This document shows, piece after piece, positions 51,152 through 60,359 of a stretch of 64,000 nucleotides of DNA; position 1 is the first letter of the stretch, and each line of letters starts with the position of its first letter. Position numbers and translations under genes: made by a program. Location: contig JACQEO010000040.1 in assembly GCA_016200545.1 (NCBI GenBank), forward strand, positions 1 to 64,000. Direction: 5' to 3'. Origin of the DNA: Deltaproteobacteria bacterium. Lineage in GTDB: Bacteria > Desulfobacterota > Binatia > UTPRO1. The notes under the pieces were generated by a model, which saw nothing but the letters and a program-made list of their open reading frames with translations, did no database searches and was not told the origin of the DNA.

Positions 51152-53089
51152 TCAGTCCTTCCAGAGGTTGTTGGCGGCGTATTTGAGCACGACGTCGACG
51201 CAGCTTTCGCAGTAGCCGTTGTCGAGCAAGTTCTTCACCATCGCGTTGTACTTGCCCGTCTGATCCTCGTCGCGGGTGCGTGCCTTGGTGATGATGCGGC
51301 TGATGTCGCGCACCGACGTCATGAGCTTCTTCTCGATCGCTTCCTTGAGCGGCTCGTAGCTCTTGTAGGTGATCCTATCGCCACGCCGGCTGCCCGCCCA
51401 GAGATAGGCGATCACCTCTTGGCGGAAGCCCTCGGCCGCCGAGCCGATGATCGCGATTTGCTCCTCGATCGACTTGAGGAATCCCTCGTCGGGCTGGAGA
51501 TCCTCGCGCGTGTTGCGGTCCTTCACGCGCGTCTTGTTGACGAACGCCTCGGCGTGATCGAGGTAGTTCTGGAAGAGCGCCTCGGCCTGCTCCTGGTACG
51601 AGTAGACGAAGGCTTTCGTGATCTCCTTCTCGAGGGCCTCGAGGTACTCCTTGTGCAGCACGTCCTGGAGGAACTCGAGGTGCTGCTTGCGGGTGTCGTC
51701 GCCGATGTCGGCTTCCTTCACCATCGCGATCAGCGCCTCGCGGACGTTGATCGGGTTGATGCAGTTGCCCTCGACGTTGTCGGAGAGCGCGTTGTCGAGC
51801 GCTTTCATGATGAAGCGCGTCGAGATGCCGCTCATGCCCTCGCGCTTCGCGTCTTCACGCAGCTCGTGGAAGTCGATCTTCTTGGTCTTGCCCTTCTCGA
51901 CGACCTCCTCGCCGTTGTAGAGCTTGAGCTTCGTCATTAGATCGCACTTGTTGTTGGGCTCGAGGCGCGAGAGGATCGCGAACATCGAGGCGGTCTCGAG
52001 CGTGTGCGGCGCGACGTGGGCGCGGAAGTCCGAGTTGCGGATGATCTTCTGGTAGATCTTGACCTCCTCGGACAGGCGGAGGTTGTACGGGACGCGCACC
52101 ACGACGATACGATCGAGGATCGCCTCGTTGGTGTGGTCGGCGCGGAATTTCTGCCACTCGGCCTCGTTCGAGTGCGCGGCGATGATGGTGTCGACGTAGA
52201 CGAGGCCGTGGCGCCCGGGCGCGGGGATGACCTTTTCCTGCGTCGCGGTGATCATCGCGTGGAGGTACTCGGTCTCGTTCTTGAAGACCTCGATGAACTC
52301 GACGACGCCGCGGTTGCCGACGTTGAGCGCGCCGTTGAGATCGAGAACCCGCGGGTCGCCCTCGGAGTATTGGTCGAGCTTCGAGATGTCCTCGCTACCG
52401 ATCAGCACCGAGGTGTCCTGATTGTTCGGGTCGACCGGCGGGACGACGCCGATGCCGATGCGGTTGCGCTTGGAGAAGACACGGCTGACGACCGGCACCT
52501 CCTCGTAGCGCCCGGCGAATTCGTCCTTCAGACGATAGCGACACACCGGGCAGAGGTCGCCCTCGATGTGCGTGCCGAGCATCTTCTCGAACTCCTTGCG
52601 GAGATGCCGTGGAATCAGGTGCAGCGGCTCCTCGAACATCGGGCAGCCGTCGATCGCGTAGAACGGCTCGCTCGCCTCCAGGCCGCGCTGGACCTTCTCG
52701 GCGAGGGAGCTCTTGCCGGAGCCGACCGGCCCCATGAGGTAGAGGACCTGCCGGCTCTCCTCGCCCTTGAGCGACGCGGCGTGGAAGTAGCGCACGATCT
52801 GCGCGATCGTTCGCTCGATGCCGAAGAACTCGTCGCGGAAGAAGTTGTAGACCTTGACGGACTCGTCCTTGTAGAGGCGCTTCACCCGCGGATCGTCCCC
52901 TTCGAGGATGTCCGCCGTGCCCAGCTTGATGATGATGTCGTAGAGCCGCGAGTGCGCGAGCTTCGGAAGGCTCGGATCCTCACGCACACGCTCCAGGTAG
53001 TCGAGAAAGGTGCCGCGCCACGATTTCTGCTCGTGGGCGGCGCGATCGTCTTTGATCAGCTTTTCAAAGACGTTCTTCCCGTTGTCCAT
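51152..53089 (-). CDS. prkA: PrkA-type serine kinase / AAA+ protein (YeaG-like)
   Basis: The 645-residue protein has Walker A LMGPVGSGKSSLAEKV, the family's CPMFEEPLHLIP and CPVCRYRL motifs, GNRGVVEFIEVFKN, IIAAHSNEAEWQKF, and the C-terminal PrkA kinase-like region ending VVLKYAANNLW. PrkA/YeaG is an AAA+ protein reported to have Ser/Thr kinase or ATP-dependent protease activity in stress response. The ATG at 53089 is chosen because AAGGAGCG stands just before it; the frame runs further upstream without homology. Confidence 0.93.
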   Translation of the reverse strand: MDNGKNVFEKLIKDDRAAHEQKSWRGTFLDYLERVREDPSLPKLAHSRLYDIIIKLGTADILEGDDPRVKRLYKDESVKVYNFFRDEFFGIERTIAQIVRYFHAASLKGEESRQVLYLMGPVGSGKSSLAEKVQRGLEASEPFYAIDGCPMFEEPLHLIPRHLRKEFEKMLGTHIEGDLCPVCRYRLKDEFAGRYEEVPVVSRVFSKRNRIGIGVVPPVDPNNQDTSVLIGSEDISKLDQYSEGDPRVLDLNGALNVGNRGVVEFIEVFKNETEYLHAMITATQEKVIPAPGRHGLVYVDTIIAAHSNEAEWQKFRADHTNEAILDRIVVVRVPYNLRLSEEVKIYQKIIRNSDFRAHVAPHTLETASMFAILSRLEPNNKCDLMTKLKLYNGEEVVEKGKTKKIDFHELREDAKREGMSGISTRFIMKALDNALSDNVEGNCINPINVREALIAMVKEADIGDDTRKQHLEFLQDVLHKEYLEALEKEITKAFVYSYQEQAEALFQNYLDHAEAFVNKTRVKDRNTREDLQPDEGFLKSIEEQIAIIGSAAEGFRQEVIAYLWAGSRRGDRITYKSYEPLKEAIEKKLMTSVRDISRIITKARTRDEDQTGKYNAMVKNLLDNGYCESCVDVVLKYAANNLWKD

Positions 53090-53100
53090 AGTCGCTCCTT

Positions 53101-53117
53101 CCCGGCCATCAGCCGGG
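53101..53117 (-). promoter_or_regulatory. hairpin beside the prkA ribosome-binding site
   Basis: On the minus strand CCCGGC and GCCGGG form a perfect 6-base stem around TGATG, ending directly at the GGAAGGAGCG ribosome site of prkA. It could affect translation initiation by stacking next to the site, though it does not cover the Shine-Dalgarno bases themselves. Confidence 0.35.
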
Positions 53118-53184
53118 AGTTCGGGTCGCCCACGCCACCGGAGCAGTGCGCGCGAGAAGCCCGCGTGCGGTGATGTCACGCAAA

Positions 53185-53214
53185 AGTATAGTGGTGTGCG
53201 GAAGGCTCGGGCAA
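53185..53214 (-). promoter_or_regulatory. prkA operon promoter
   Basis: On the minus strand TTGCCC (53214-53209), an 18-base spacer and TATACT (53190-53185) make a credible sigma70-type promoter with a leader of about 90 bases before prkA. The whole gene-free stretch 53090-53451 contains this promoter, the small hairpin at 53101-53117 and otherwise nothing recognisable; the start of the rightward acyl-CoA synthetase gene follows. Confidence 0.5.
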
Positions 53215-53451
53215 GTACGCTTCGGCCGCGAGGACGCCGCACAGCGGCGAATGAGGAGTGGCGGAGGGTTGAGGGGGTGAAACGAGCGGCGCGCCGTGTG
53301 GGCGTGTACCCGCCAACCTCCCCCGCAGGCCACCATCCGACGGCCATGCTTCCCCCCGTGGTCAAAACGGTAGCATCGGCCTTCGCGGAGTGTCAACGTC
53401 AAAGCGTGCGCGCGGCTTGCGCATCGATGCCGTTTCGCCGAAGAGATCCTG

Positions 53452-54933
53452 GTGAACGCGACCGAACCGCTGCGCCGCGCCGCGCGCCGCTGGCCTGATC
53501 GCGAGGCGGTGCGCGACGCCGACCACACGCTCACGTTCCGCGAGCTCGAGGCGCGCGTGAATCGCGTCGCGTGCCTCCTCGGGCGTCTCGGCGTCGTGCG
53601 CGGCGACCGCGTCGCGACGAGCTTGCCGAACTCGGTGGCGCACGTCGTCGCGCAACTCGCGATCGTGCGCGCCGGTGCGGCGTGGGTGGCGATCAATCGC
53701 CGGCTCGCGCCGCCCGAGGTCGCGTACATGCTCGAGCATTCCGGCGCGCGGGCGCTGCTCACCGACGCGGACGGCGCGTCCGGCGCCCCGTCGCGGCTCG
53801 AGGTCCTCGACGTGAGCGGCGGCGACGCCGCGCTCGAGCGCCGGATCGCCGCCGAGCCCGACGAGGCACCCTCGACAGCGCTCGGCGAGGACGACGTCGC
53901 GCGTTTACGGTACACCTCGGGCACGACCGGCAAGCCAAAGGCGGCGGTCCTGACGCACGCGAGCGCGCTCACCTCGCTGCGCAATCTCCTCGCCGAGCTG
54001 CACGAGCTCACAGCAGACGACGTCGCGCTGCACGTGATGCCGCTCACGCACGCGAGCGAGGCGCTGCTGGCGCCGACGTTCTGGCGCGGCGCCCGCACCG
54101 TGATCGCGTCGACCGCCGAGCCGCGCGCGCTCGCGGCAACGATCGCGCGCGAGCAGGTGACGACGCTCTTTCTCGTGCCGACGATGATCACCGCGCTCGT
54201 CGATGCGGTGGGCGGCGCCGCGGGCGCGCTCCCGAGTCTTCGCACGCTGGTCTACGGCGCGGCGCCGATCGCCCCCGAGGCGCTTGAGCGCGCGCTCGTC
54301 TGTCTCGGCCCGGTGCTGTTGCAGATCTACGGGATGAGCGAGTGTCCGTTTCCGATCACGACGCTCCGTAAGGCCGACCATCTGGACGCGCGCCGGCGCG
54401 GCTCGTGCGGGCTCGCGACGGCGATGAACGAGGTGCAGGTCCTCGATCCCGACGGCGCGCCGCTGCCGGCGGGCGAGGTCGGGCAGATCGCGGTGCGCGG
54501 TCCGCAGATGATGCGCGAGTACTGGCGCGACCCGCAGGCGACGGCGGCGGCGCTCGTCGACGGCTGGCTGCGCTCGGGCGACCTCGGCCGTTTCGACGAG
54601 GACGGCTTTCTCACCCTCGTCGACCGTACCGACGACGTCATCATCAGCGGCGGCTTCAACGTCTACCCGCGCGAGGTCGAGCTCGTGCTCGAGGAGCACA
54701 CCGCGGTGGCCGAGGTCGCGGTCGCGGCGGTGCCGCACGCGCGTTGGGGGCAAGGCGTCGGCGCTTGGATCGTCTTACGCCCGGGCGCGCGCGTGACCGA
54801 CGCCGAGCTGATCGCCTTCTGTCGCGTCCGCCTCGCCGGCTACAAGAAGCCGGTCGAGGTGCGCGTCGTCCCCGAGCTGCCGCGCAGCTCGACGGGGAAG
54901 CTCCTGCGCCGCCGCCTCCGGCAACCCGAGTAA
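53452..54933 (+). CDS. AMP-dependent acyl-CoA synthetase / ligase
   Basis: The 493-residue adenylating enzyme has the P-loop RYTSGTTGKPKAAVLTH, LVYGAAPIAPE, YGMSECPFP, GWLRSGDLGRFDEDGFL, VDRTDDVIISGGFNVYPREVE and the catalytic lysine in RSSTGKLLRRRL. It activates a carboxylic acid to acyl-CoA. The family covers short to long-chain and aromatic acids, and the substrate is not predictable. The GTG start is used. It is divergent from prkA. Confidence 0.92.
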   Translation: MNATEPLRRAARRWPDREAVRDADHTLTFRELEARVNRVACLLGRLGVVRGDRVATSLPNSVAHVVAQLAIVRAGAAWVAINRRLAPPEVAYMLEHSGARALLTDADGASGAPSRLEVLDVSGGDAALERRIAAEPDEAPSTALGEDDVARLRYTSGTTGKPKAAVLTHASALTSLRNLLAELHELTADDVALHVMPLTHASEALLAPTFWRGARTVIASTAEPRALAATIAREQVTTLFLVPTMITALVDAVGGAAGALPSLRTLVYGAAPIAPEALERALVCLGPVLLQIYGMSECPFPITTLRKADHLDARRRGSCGLATAMNEVQVLDPDGAPLPAGEVGQIAVRGPQMMREYWRDPQATAAALVDGWLRSGDLGRFDEDGFLTLVDRTDDVIISGGFNVYPREVELVLEEHTAVAEVAVAAVPHARWGQGVGAWIVLRPGARVTDAELIAFCRVRLAGYKKPVEVRVVPELPRSSTGKLLRRRLRQPE

Positions 54934-55012
54934 CGGCGGACTGACACATGGGAGGGCGTCGCGCGCACCGGCGCGGAACGCGGCGGAGCCGTCCGGAGCC
55001 CGCCGTCTGGCC

Positions 55013-56860
55013 TCAGCTGTCGCTCACATAGCGGTCCCCGATCAGCGTCAGCAGGGGCGATGCATGCTGACGGATACCGAGCTCCCAATGAATGCCGTCG
55101 GGTGCCTCTCCCCAGGCGCGCACGTACCCGCCGCCGTGAAGCCCGTGCTGGTGATGCGCCGCGCAGATCGCGATGCGATTGTCGCGTTGGTTACCGCCGC
55201 CGCGCGACCGGAACATCACGTGGTGATCGTGCAAGTTGCGCCGGGAGCTGCACGCCGGTACGGCGCAGCGCCAGCTGTCACGCGCGAAAATCGGATCGCG
55301 ATGGCGTGGCTGCGCGTTCCACTCGGCACGGACATGCGCCAGGAGCCGCTCGAAACCGCGCCAGCGCGGCTTGCCGGCACGGGTGAACGCCGCAATCGCG
55401 GTTTCGAAGAGCGCCGCGACCGACGCCGGCGCGCGGACGCTGATCACGACGTCGGGGGTCTCGTCATCGAAGCGCGCACGCATTTGCGCCTCACTCGGCA
55501 TGACGAGCAGTCCCGCCGCCGGCGGCGCCACCGGCTCACAGAGCGGCCGCACGTCTTGGACGTTGAGCGCCCAGGTCACCTCGTCGCTGAGTCGCCGAAC
55601 GGTCACTTCGTTCGCGCGCGCGAGCCACGTGGCTTCGTGTGTCTCGCTGAGGACAGGCGCGATGATCAGCGCGCGCAGCGGCGAGATCGTGCCGCGTTCA
55701 TACGCCGCTCCGAGACGCGGCGCGCGCCAGGTGACGCGCTCGACGGCGACGAGGCCCTGCGCCGTGCGGATGCCGATACCGAGCCGCTCCTGCACGTAGC
55801 GCTCGGCCGTCGCGAAGCCGAGCCAGCGATAGAGCCGGAGATCGAAGACGAGCCGCAAGAGCCGCCCCGTCTGCCAATGGATACGATGCATGGACTCGAG
55901 CGTCGCGCGCAGGCGGCCGTCGAGCGCCAACGCGTCGAGCGCCTCGATGCCGCACGCGAGCGCGGCGACACGCTCGGGGATCGCGGCCTCGATCGTCGCC
56001 CAATCGAGCTGGCTGAACGCGTCCGCGCGACGCTCGACCCGATGCCGGTCCGCGTCAGAATCGAGGCAGTCCCGCGACGCCGTCGTGCACGAAGCGGCGC
56101 CGGGCGGATCGCCGCGGCCGTGATCGCTCGCCGCGCAGCGCGCGTCTGGCGACGAGAGCCCTTCGGCGGCAATCGCCTCGCACGCCTCCCAAAGGGGGAG
56201 CGGCTCACCCGTCATGCGTCTGGCGAGCTCGATGGTCGATCGCCAGAGCGCGCGCAGGCGTCGCGGACAGGCGATGCGGATCCGGACCGCGGGCTCGCCG
56301 TCGATCGTGCTGCCGTCGTCTTCGTCGTCGCGAGTGGCGACCGCCATCGCGTCATCGCGTGTTGGGTGGCGGGGCACGGGCGCCTCTCCCGAGCGGATGC
56401 GGTTCGCGAGTGCGCGGACGGTAAGGTCGCGCGCGACGGCGATCCACGCGGCTTCGCTCTCGGGCGTGGCGACGTCGATCAGGAGGCGTGCTTGCGTCCA
56501 GGAGAGCTCGCCCGTCTCGAACGCGCGCGCCAGGGTCGGTAGCGCTTCGAACTTCGACGCGACACGCGCAATGCTCTGCAGCTCGCGCGCCGAGATCCCG
56601 AGCCGCTCGCGCGTCCAGTCGCCGAGCCGTGCGAACCCGAGACGATGGTGACCTTTCGTGCGGAGAAACGCGCCCGCGAGCCGGCCGAGCACGCGCCGAC
56701 ACGACGCCTCCTGCCGCGCGAGCACGCGGAGGTGACGATCGAACAAGAGCGCGTACGCGTCGCGGTCGAGGGAACGCAGCTCTTCACGCGAGGGTCGCGC
56801 GAGGAGCTCCGGCGGGACGCTCCACTCGGCGGCATTAGGTAGGAGAAATCTCGGCTGCAC
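55013..56860 (-). CDS. HNH endonuclease, DUF222-like, paralog 3
   Basis: A 615-residue paralog with VPPELLARPSREELRSLDRD near the start, module 1 (DWTRERLGISAR), module 2 (RYVQERLGIGIR) and a C-terminal HNH domain (HRDPIFARDSW, CAVPAC, DHHVMFRSRGGG, CAAHH). The last 30 residues (RAWGEAPDGIHWELGI) are shared with the other two copies. The promoter's -10 ends 9 bases before an in-frame GTG at 56860, which is taken as a leaderless start. An ATG at 56911 is also in frame but lies upstream of the -35 and is unlikely. Confidence 0.73.
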   Translation of the reverse strand: MQPRFLLPNAAEWSVPPELLARPSREELRSLDRDAYALLFDRHLRVLARQEASCRRVLGRLAGAFLRTKGHHRLGFARLGDWTRERLGISARELQSIARVASKFEALPTLARAFETGELSWTQARLLIDVATPESEAAWIAVARDLTVRALANRIRSGEAPVPRHPTRDDAMAVATRDDEDDGSTIDGEPAVRIRIACPRRLRALWRSTIELARRMTGEPLPLWEACEAIAAEGLSSPDARCAASDHGRGDPPGAASCTTASRDCLDSDADRHRVERRADAFSQLDWATIEAAIPERVAALACGIEALDALALDGRLRATLESMHRIHWQTGRLLRLVFDLRLYRWLGFATAERYVQERLGIGIRTAQGLVAVERVTWRAPRLGAAYERGTISPLRALIIAPVLSETHEATWLARANEVTVRRLSDEVTWALNVQDVRPLCEPVAPPAAGLLVMPSEAQMRARFDDETPDVVISVRAPASVAALFETAIAAFTRAGKPRWRGFERLLAHVRAEWNAQPRHRDPIFARDSWRCAVPACSSRRNLHDHHVMFRSRGGGNQRDNRIAICAAHHQHGLHGGGYVRAWGEAPDGIHWELGIRQHASPLLTLIGDRYVSDS

Positions 56861-56869
56861 GAGGCGAAG

Positions 56870-56898
56870 AAAATACGAAACTAACGACGAGCTGTCAA
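56870..56898 (-). promoter_or_regulatory. sigma70-type promoter of HNH paralog 3
   Basis: On the minus strand TTGACA (56898-56893), a 17-base spacer and TATTTT (56875-56870) match the architecture of the promoters at the other two HNH paralogs, with related flanks (TTTCG before and TTCGCCTCG after the -10). The in-frame GTG start lies 9 bases after the -10. The rest of the gap up to 57134 shows nothing recognisable. Confidence 0.68.
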
Positions 56899-57134
56899 GA
56901 GCGTTGATCATCACGAATGCAGCGCCGCCTGTCCGACCTCTACGACCTCTACTCGCAGGGATTGCGTGACAACGTGCCCCGGGCGATGCGAACGCGATGC
57001 CGCCACTCGCGGCGGCTGTGCGGGAGGACCCGCGATGCGCGACACGTCCATGTGTCGACGCGTATCGCCCCCGCGCCGCCAAGCACACCGTTCTGCACAG
57101 CATCGTAGCCGCAGACGGCAGGGAAGGAGCAGCG

Positions 57135-57593
57135 TCAGCGCCGTCGGCGACTCTTGCCCGGCCAGGGTAGCACTCCATCAAGTGGCCGTAGGGCAGGTTC
57201 TTCGTCGTCATCGTCGTCGACGTAGTTCGATGACGATACTGGCACCCGATCATCTTCAAACCAGAGCAGCGCCAGAGTTTGATTCCAGCGCGGAAGGTGG
57301 CGAGCATCCTCCTGGAGGACGCCGCCTCGCCCCCAGTCGTCGAGCCATTCGCCCGCGCTCACCTCGATGGGCCCATCTACCTTCGCGGACCGAATGAGTT
57401 GCGCTGCCAGGGACGCGTCCGGGACCTTCTGGCCAGGACGAATCCAACCGCCGCACTCCCTCAAGCTCTTCGAGCGCGAGGCGTACCGAATCGTACCGTT
57501 CTGCGTCAGCACGAACGCGCATGGCCGATCGCACACCGCCGCAAGGGATGTTTTCAATGCGTCGAGATTCAACAGTACCTGTCTCAGCTTCAT
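57135..57593 (-). CDS. hypothetical protein, 152 residues
   Basis: No family is recognised. The protein starts MKLRQVLLNLDALKT and contains CDRPCAFVLTQNGTIRYASRSK, which resembles a roadblock- or profilin-like sensory beta strand. It ends in an acidic run (VDDDDDEEP) followed by a basic tail (PWPGKSRRRR). A TTG at 57608 could extend it by five residues; the ATG at 57593 is chosen. It lies outside the left direct repeat of the sulfur island. Confidence 0.55.
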   Translation of the reverse strand: MKLRQVLLNLDALKTSLAAVCDRPCAFVLTQNGTIRYASRSKSLRECGGWIRPGQKVPDASLAAQLIRSAKVDGPIEVSAGEWLDDWGRGGVLQEDARHLPRWNQTLALLWFEDDRVPVSSSNYVDDDDDEEPALRPLDGVLPWPGKSRRRR

Positions 57594-57728
57594 CGACCAG
57601 CTAGTCAAGCATTACCGACCGTAAGCTCCGGGCCCCAATTCAATCGCGCGTCCAAACGTCTCCGGCACATCTCGCCGGAGGTAGGGCCGATGCTGGACCG
57701 CGTCACGCCGTAGTTGGGAGGAAAGTTT

Positions 57729-57799
57729 AGCGGCCTTTTCGCGCTGGCTGGTTGACATAACGTTCATTGGACGTCCGCCCCTTCTACTGCCGTTCGCTA
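57729..57799 (+). repeat. left copy of an imperfect direct repeat bounding the sulfur island
   Basis: About 71 bases related to 63757-63830. Shared blocks are GGC..TTTTCG, CTGGTTG-A/T-CATAACGT, GGACG, GCCCC and an identical 17-base end TCTACTGCCGTTCGCTA (57783-57799). The right end coincides with the point where the PLP-enzyme gene on the minus strand breaks off; the TAG that ends that fragment is formed by repeat bases. Confidence 0.65.
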
Positions 57800-57967
57800 G
57801 AGGTTGCCGGTCGCGCGCCCCTCCACGACGTCGAGCACGGCTTGCGCGCTCGGGAACGCGAACGTCGAGTGGTTGTAGAGCGGCATGTGGATGCCGCCGC
57901 GCTCGTCGAGTCGGTCTCCCGCGTGGATGCAGCGGGTGGAGAGGCCGGCCTTGGGGGTAGTCGTCAT
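57797..57967 (-). pseudogene. truncated Cys/Met-metabolism PLP enzyme (N-terminal 56 residues)
   Basis: The fragment starts MTTTPKAGLSTRCIHAGD and continues GIHMPLYNHSTFAFPS, the N-terminus of trans-sulfuration enzymes (cystathionine lyase/synthase or O-acetylhomoserine sulfhydrylase). Family members are about 380-420 residues; this one stops after VEGRATGNL where the direct repeat begins. The PLP lysine region is missing, so it is a non-functional remnant. A good ribosome site (GAAAGGA) is still present. Confidence 0.75.
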
Positions 57968-57978
57968 CGAAAATCCTT

Positions 57979-58336
57979 TCAGAACACCAGCGACTTCTCG
58001 GCCCACTGCGTCCAGTCGGTGAGCCTCTCGAGTGTGCTGCGCTGCACGCCTTCGACGAGCTCGGCGTCGGTCATTCCTCGGGCATCCATGCAGGTCCCGC
58101 ACGCCGATCTCGCCGCCGTGCGTGGCGACGCTCTTCAGCATCACATCCAGGTTGTAGTAGCCCTCTGGAACCTTCTGGTGGCTCTTGGCGCAGCTCGCGG
58201 CGTCGCCGATGAGGAAGACCTTCACCGCCTCGCCCTCGCGCTTCGAGAGAGCGCCGGCCAGCCGGAGCGCGTTGTAGCTCCGCTCGGTTCCGTACGGTGG
58301 GTCGTTCAAGATGAACAGCGTCTTTGCCATCGTCAT
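57979..58336 (-). pseudogene. DsrE-family protein gene with a frameshift
   Basis: The first frame gives KTLFILNDPPYGTERSYNALRLAGALSKREG and FLIGDAASCAKSHQKVPEGYY, typical of DsrE/DsrF-like sulfur-handling proteins, up to GGEIGV. From about 58100 the homologous sequence continues in another frame as CMDARGMTDAELVEGVQRSTLERL and WAEKSLVF-stop. Two bases seem to be missing at GGCGTGCGGGACC, where family members have a Cys-Gly-Thr-Cys. The gene is either inactivated or carries a sequencing error. The ATG overlaps the MFS stop. Confidence 0.75.
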
Positions 58337-59622
58337 GCTCCTCGTGCGTCCGAGAGAACGAGCTTCGACTCCGTGGAGGTCGACACTGCCGTTCCGCGGC
58401 GGACTGTCTCGCGCATCCGGACCGCGACCACGAGCCCCGACGCGAGGGTCAGTGCCGCGACGATCCACATCGCGCCGGAGAGGCCGATCGCATCCGCCGC
58501 GATGCCCGCGAGGAGCGCGCCGATCGCGTAGCCGAGATCGCGCCAGAGGCGGTAGACGCCGACTGACGACGCGCGCCAGCTCGGATGCGCGACGTCGCCG
58601 ATCGCGGCGAGGAGCGTCGGGTAGACCATCGCGGTGCCGATGCCAAGGAGCGCCGCGCCGACGGCGAAGCCCCAGAAGCCCCCGGAAAGGATGACGACGA
58701 CGATGCCCACTGCTTGCACCCACATGCCGGTCGCGATCAGCCATTTGCGCCCGACGCGATCCGACCACGCGCCGGTGAAGAGCTGCGCGATCCCCCAAGT
58801 CGCCGGATAGATCGCGGCGAGTACGCCGATCTCTTCGAGGTGTATCCGTGCCGCAGCGAAGAAGAGCGGGAAGAGCCCCCACGCCATGCCGTCGTTGAGG
58901 TTGTTGACGAGGCCGGCCTGCGTGACGCTCGACAGGTTCTTGTCAGAGAGCGTCGTGCGCCAGAAGACCTCGCGCTGCGTGAGCATGCCGTCCGGCGGTA
59001 GCTCGCCGTGCTGCTTCGATTCGACGCCCACGTGGTGCTTGGTCTCGCGCACCGCGAGCGCGGAGAGAACGAGGCCGACCGCAACGAACCCGACGCCGAG
59101 ATAGAACGGCTCGGGACGCAGGCCGTAGTGCGCCGCGACGAAGCCCGTGGCGAGCGCGCTGCCGGCGACTGCGAAGTACCCGGCGAACTCGTTGAGCCCC
59201 ATCGCGAGACCGCGGTTCTTCGAGCCGGCGAGGTCGATCTTCATGATGACGGTCGTCGACCAGGTGAGGCCCTGGCTCACGCCGAGGAGCGCGTTGGCGC
59301 AGAGCACCCAGTTCCAGGTCGGCGCCCACATGAGGAGGAACGGCACCGGAGCCGCGACGAGCCACCCGGCAACGAGCACATGCTTGCGGCCGAAGCGATC
59401 CGAGAGCCGACCGGCGAGATAGTTGGTGAGCGCCTTCGTGATGCCGAAGACGACGATGAACGAGAGCACCGCGGTCTTCGCCGCGAGGTGGAACTCGTGC
59501 TCGGCGATCGGAGGCAGGATCGTCCGTTCCATGCCGACCATCGCGCCGACGAACGCGTTGACGACGACGAGCAGCGAGAACTGCGCGAGGTTCTCGCGGA
59601 TGCCGAGGCGGACCGGGCTCAC
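58333..59622 (-). CDS. major facilitator superfamily transporter
   Basis: The 429-residue protein has about 12 membrane segments. The conserved loop 2-3 motif is GRLSDRFGRKHVLVAG, repeated in the second half as GAWSDRVGRKWLIATG. It probably exports or imports a small solute. Neighbours in the same leftward operon (MBL hydrolase, ArsR-rhodanese regulator, DsrE) suggest sulfur- or metalloid-linked transport, which is inference. The GTG start overlaps the MBL stop, and its stop overlaps the DsrE start. Confidence 0.88.
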   Translation of the reverse strand: MSPVRLGIRENLAQFSLLVVVNAFVGAMVGMERTILPPIAEHEFHLAAKTAVLSFIVVFGITKALTNYLAGRLSDRFGRKHVLVAGWLVAAPVPFLLMWAPTWNWVLCANALLGVSQGLTWSTTVIMKIDLAGSKNRGLAMGLNEFAGYFAVAGSALATGFVAAHYGLRPEPFYLGVGFVAVGLVLSALAVRETKHHVGVESKQHGELPPDGMLTQREVFWRTTLSDKNLSSVTQAGLVNNLNDGMAWGLFPLFFAAARIHLEEIGVLAAIYPATWGIAQLFTGAWSDRVGRKWLIATGMWVQAVGIVVVILSGGFWGFAVGAALLGIGTAMVYPTLLAAIGDVAHPSWRASSVGVYRLWRDLGYAIGALLAGIAADAIGLSGAMWIVAALTLASGLVVAVRMRETVRRGTAVSTSTESKLVLSDARGA

Positions 59623-60359
59623 GAACCGTGTTCCGGGCGGCCCTGGTTCACGCGCAGGATGCGTTCCATCTCCGCGGGCTTAGAAGGTACGTCGACGACC
59701 GCCGTGACGAAGTCGGCCTCCGGTTTTGCGAGGAGCGCGTTCCAACGTTTCTCGTAGGCGATCGTGCTCGACGGTTTGCCGCTCATGCCGGCGCCGCACG
59801 CGGAGCCGGCGAAGTGCGCCGGATAGACCTCGACGTCGTCCGGCAACGTGAGGAGCTTCTCGCGAATGCTGTGGTGAAGCTCCGCGGCGCTCTCGCGCGC
59901 CTGGCCAGGCAGGTCGGGTCGTCCGACGGCTCCGACGAACAGAGTGTCGCCCGTCAGCACGAACCACGGTTCCGCGCCGCGGCGAAGGTCCGTCACGAGG
60001 AGACAGACGCTCTCCGGCGTGTGCCCCGGCGTATGCAGCACCTTCACGCGCACGTTCCCGAGATCGATCTCCTGGCCGTCCTGCAGCGGCTCGAACGGCA
60101 GCGCGACGTCCGCCGACTCGTGCAGGCAGTACGGGGCGCCTGCCTTTCGTGCGAGCGCGGCTCCTCCGGAGACGTGGTCCGCGTGGACGTGCGTGTCGAT
60201 GACGTGGGTGATCTGCATGCCCTTGGACGCCGCGAATGCGAGGTACGCATCGACGTCGCTCTCGTGCGCATCGACGACCGCGCACTTGCCGAGGCCGCCG
60301 CACCCGAAGAGGTACGCGGCGCATCCGGTCTCGAAGTAGTAGTAGGGCTTGAAGATCAC
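59619..60359 (-). CDS. MBL-fold metallo-hydrolase, persulfide-dioxygenase-like
   Basis: The 246-residue protein has the metallo-beta-lactamase metal motif THVHADHVSGG, HTPGHTPES, LTGDTLFVGAVGRPDL and VYPAHFAGSACG, with a late SSTIAYEKRWN. This resembles ETHE1-type persulfide dioxygenases and related glyoxalase II-like enzymes, and fits the rhodanese and DsrE neighbours. The GTG start overlaps the stop of the regulator gene, so regulator, hydrolase, transporter and DsrE are one coupled operon. Confidence 0.85.
   Translation of the reverse strand: MIFKPYYYFETGCAAYLFGCGGLGKCAVVDAHESDVDAYLAFAASKGMQITHVIDTHVHADHVSGGAALARKAGAPYCLHESADVALPFEPLQDGQEIDLGNVRVKVLHTPGHTPESVCLLVTDLRRGAEPWFVLTGDTLFVGAVGRPDLPGQARESAAELHHSIREKLLTLPDDVEVYPAHFAGSACGAGMSGKPSSTIAYEKRWNALLAKPEADFVTAVVDVPSKPAEMERILRVNQGRPEHGS

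Noticed and set aside
57797..58882. A 361-codon minus-strand frame spanning the DsrE gene and the PLP fragment as a single protein
   Set aside because: Its N-terminal part is antisense-like read-through of the MFS gene in another frame; the recognisable DsrE and PLP parts each have their own ribosome site and start.
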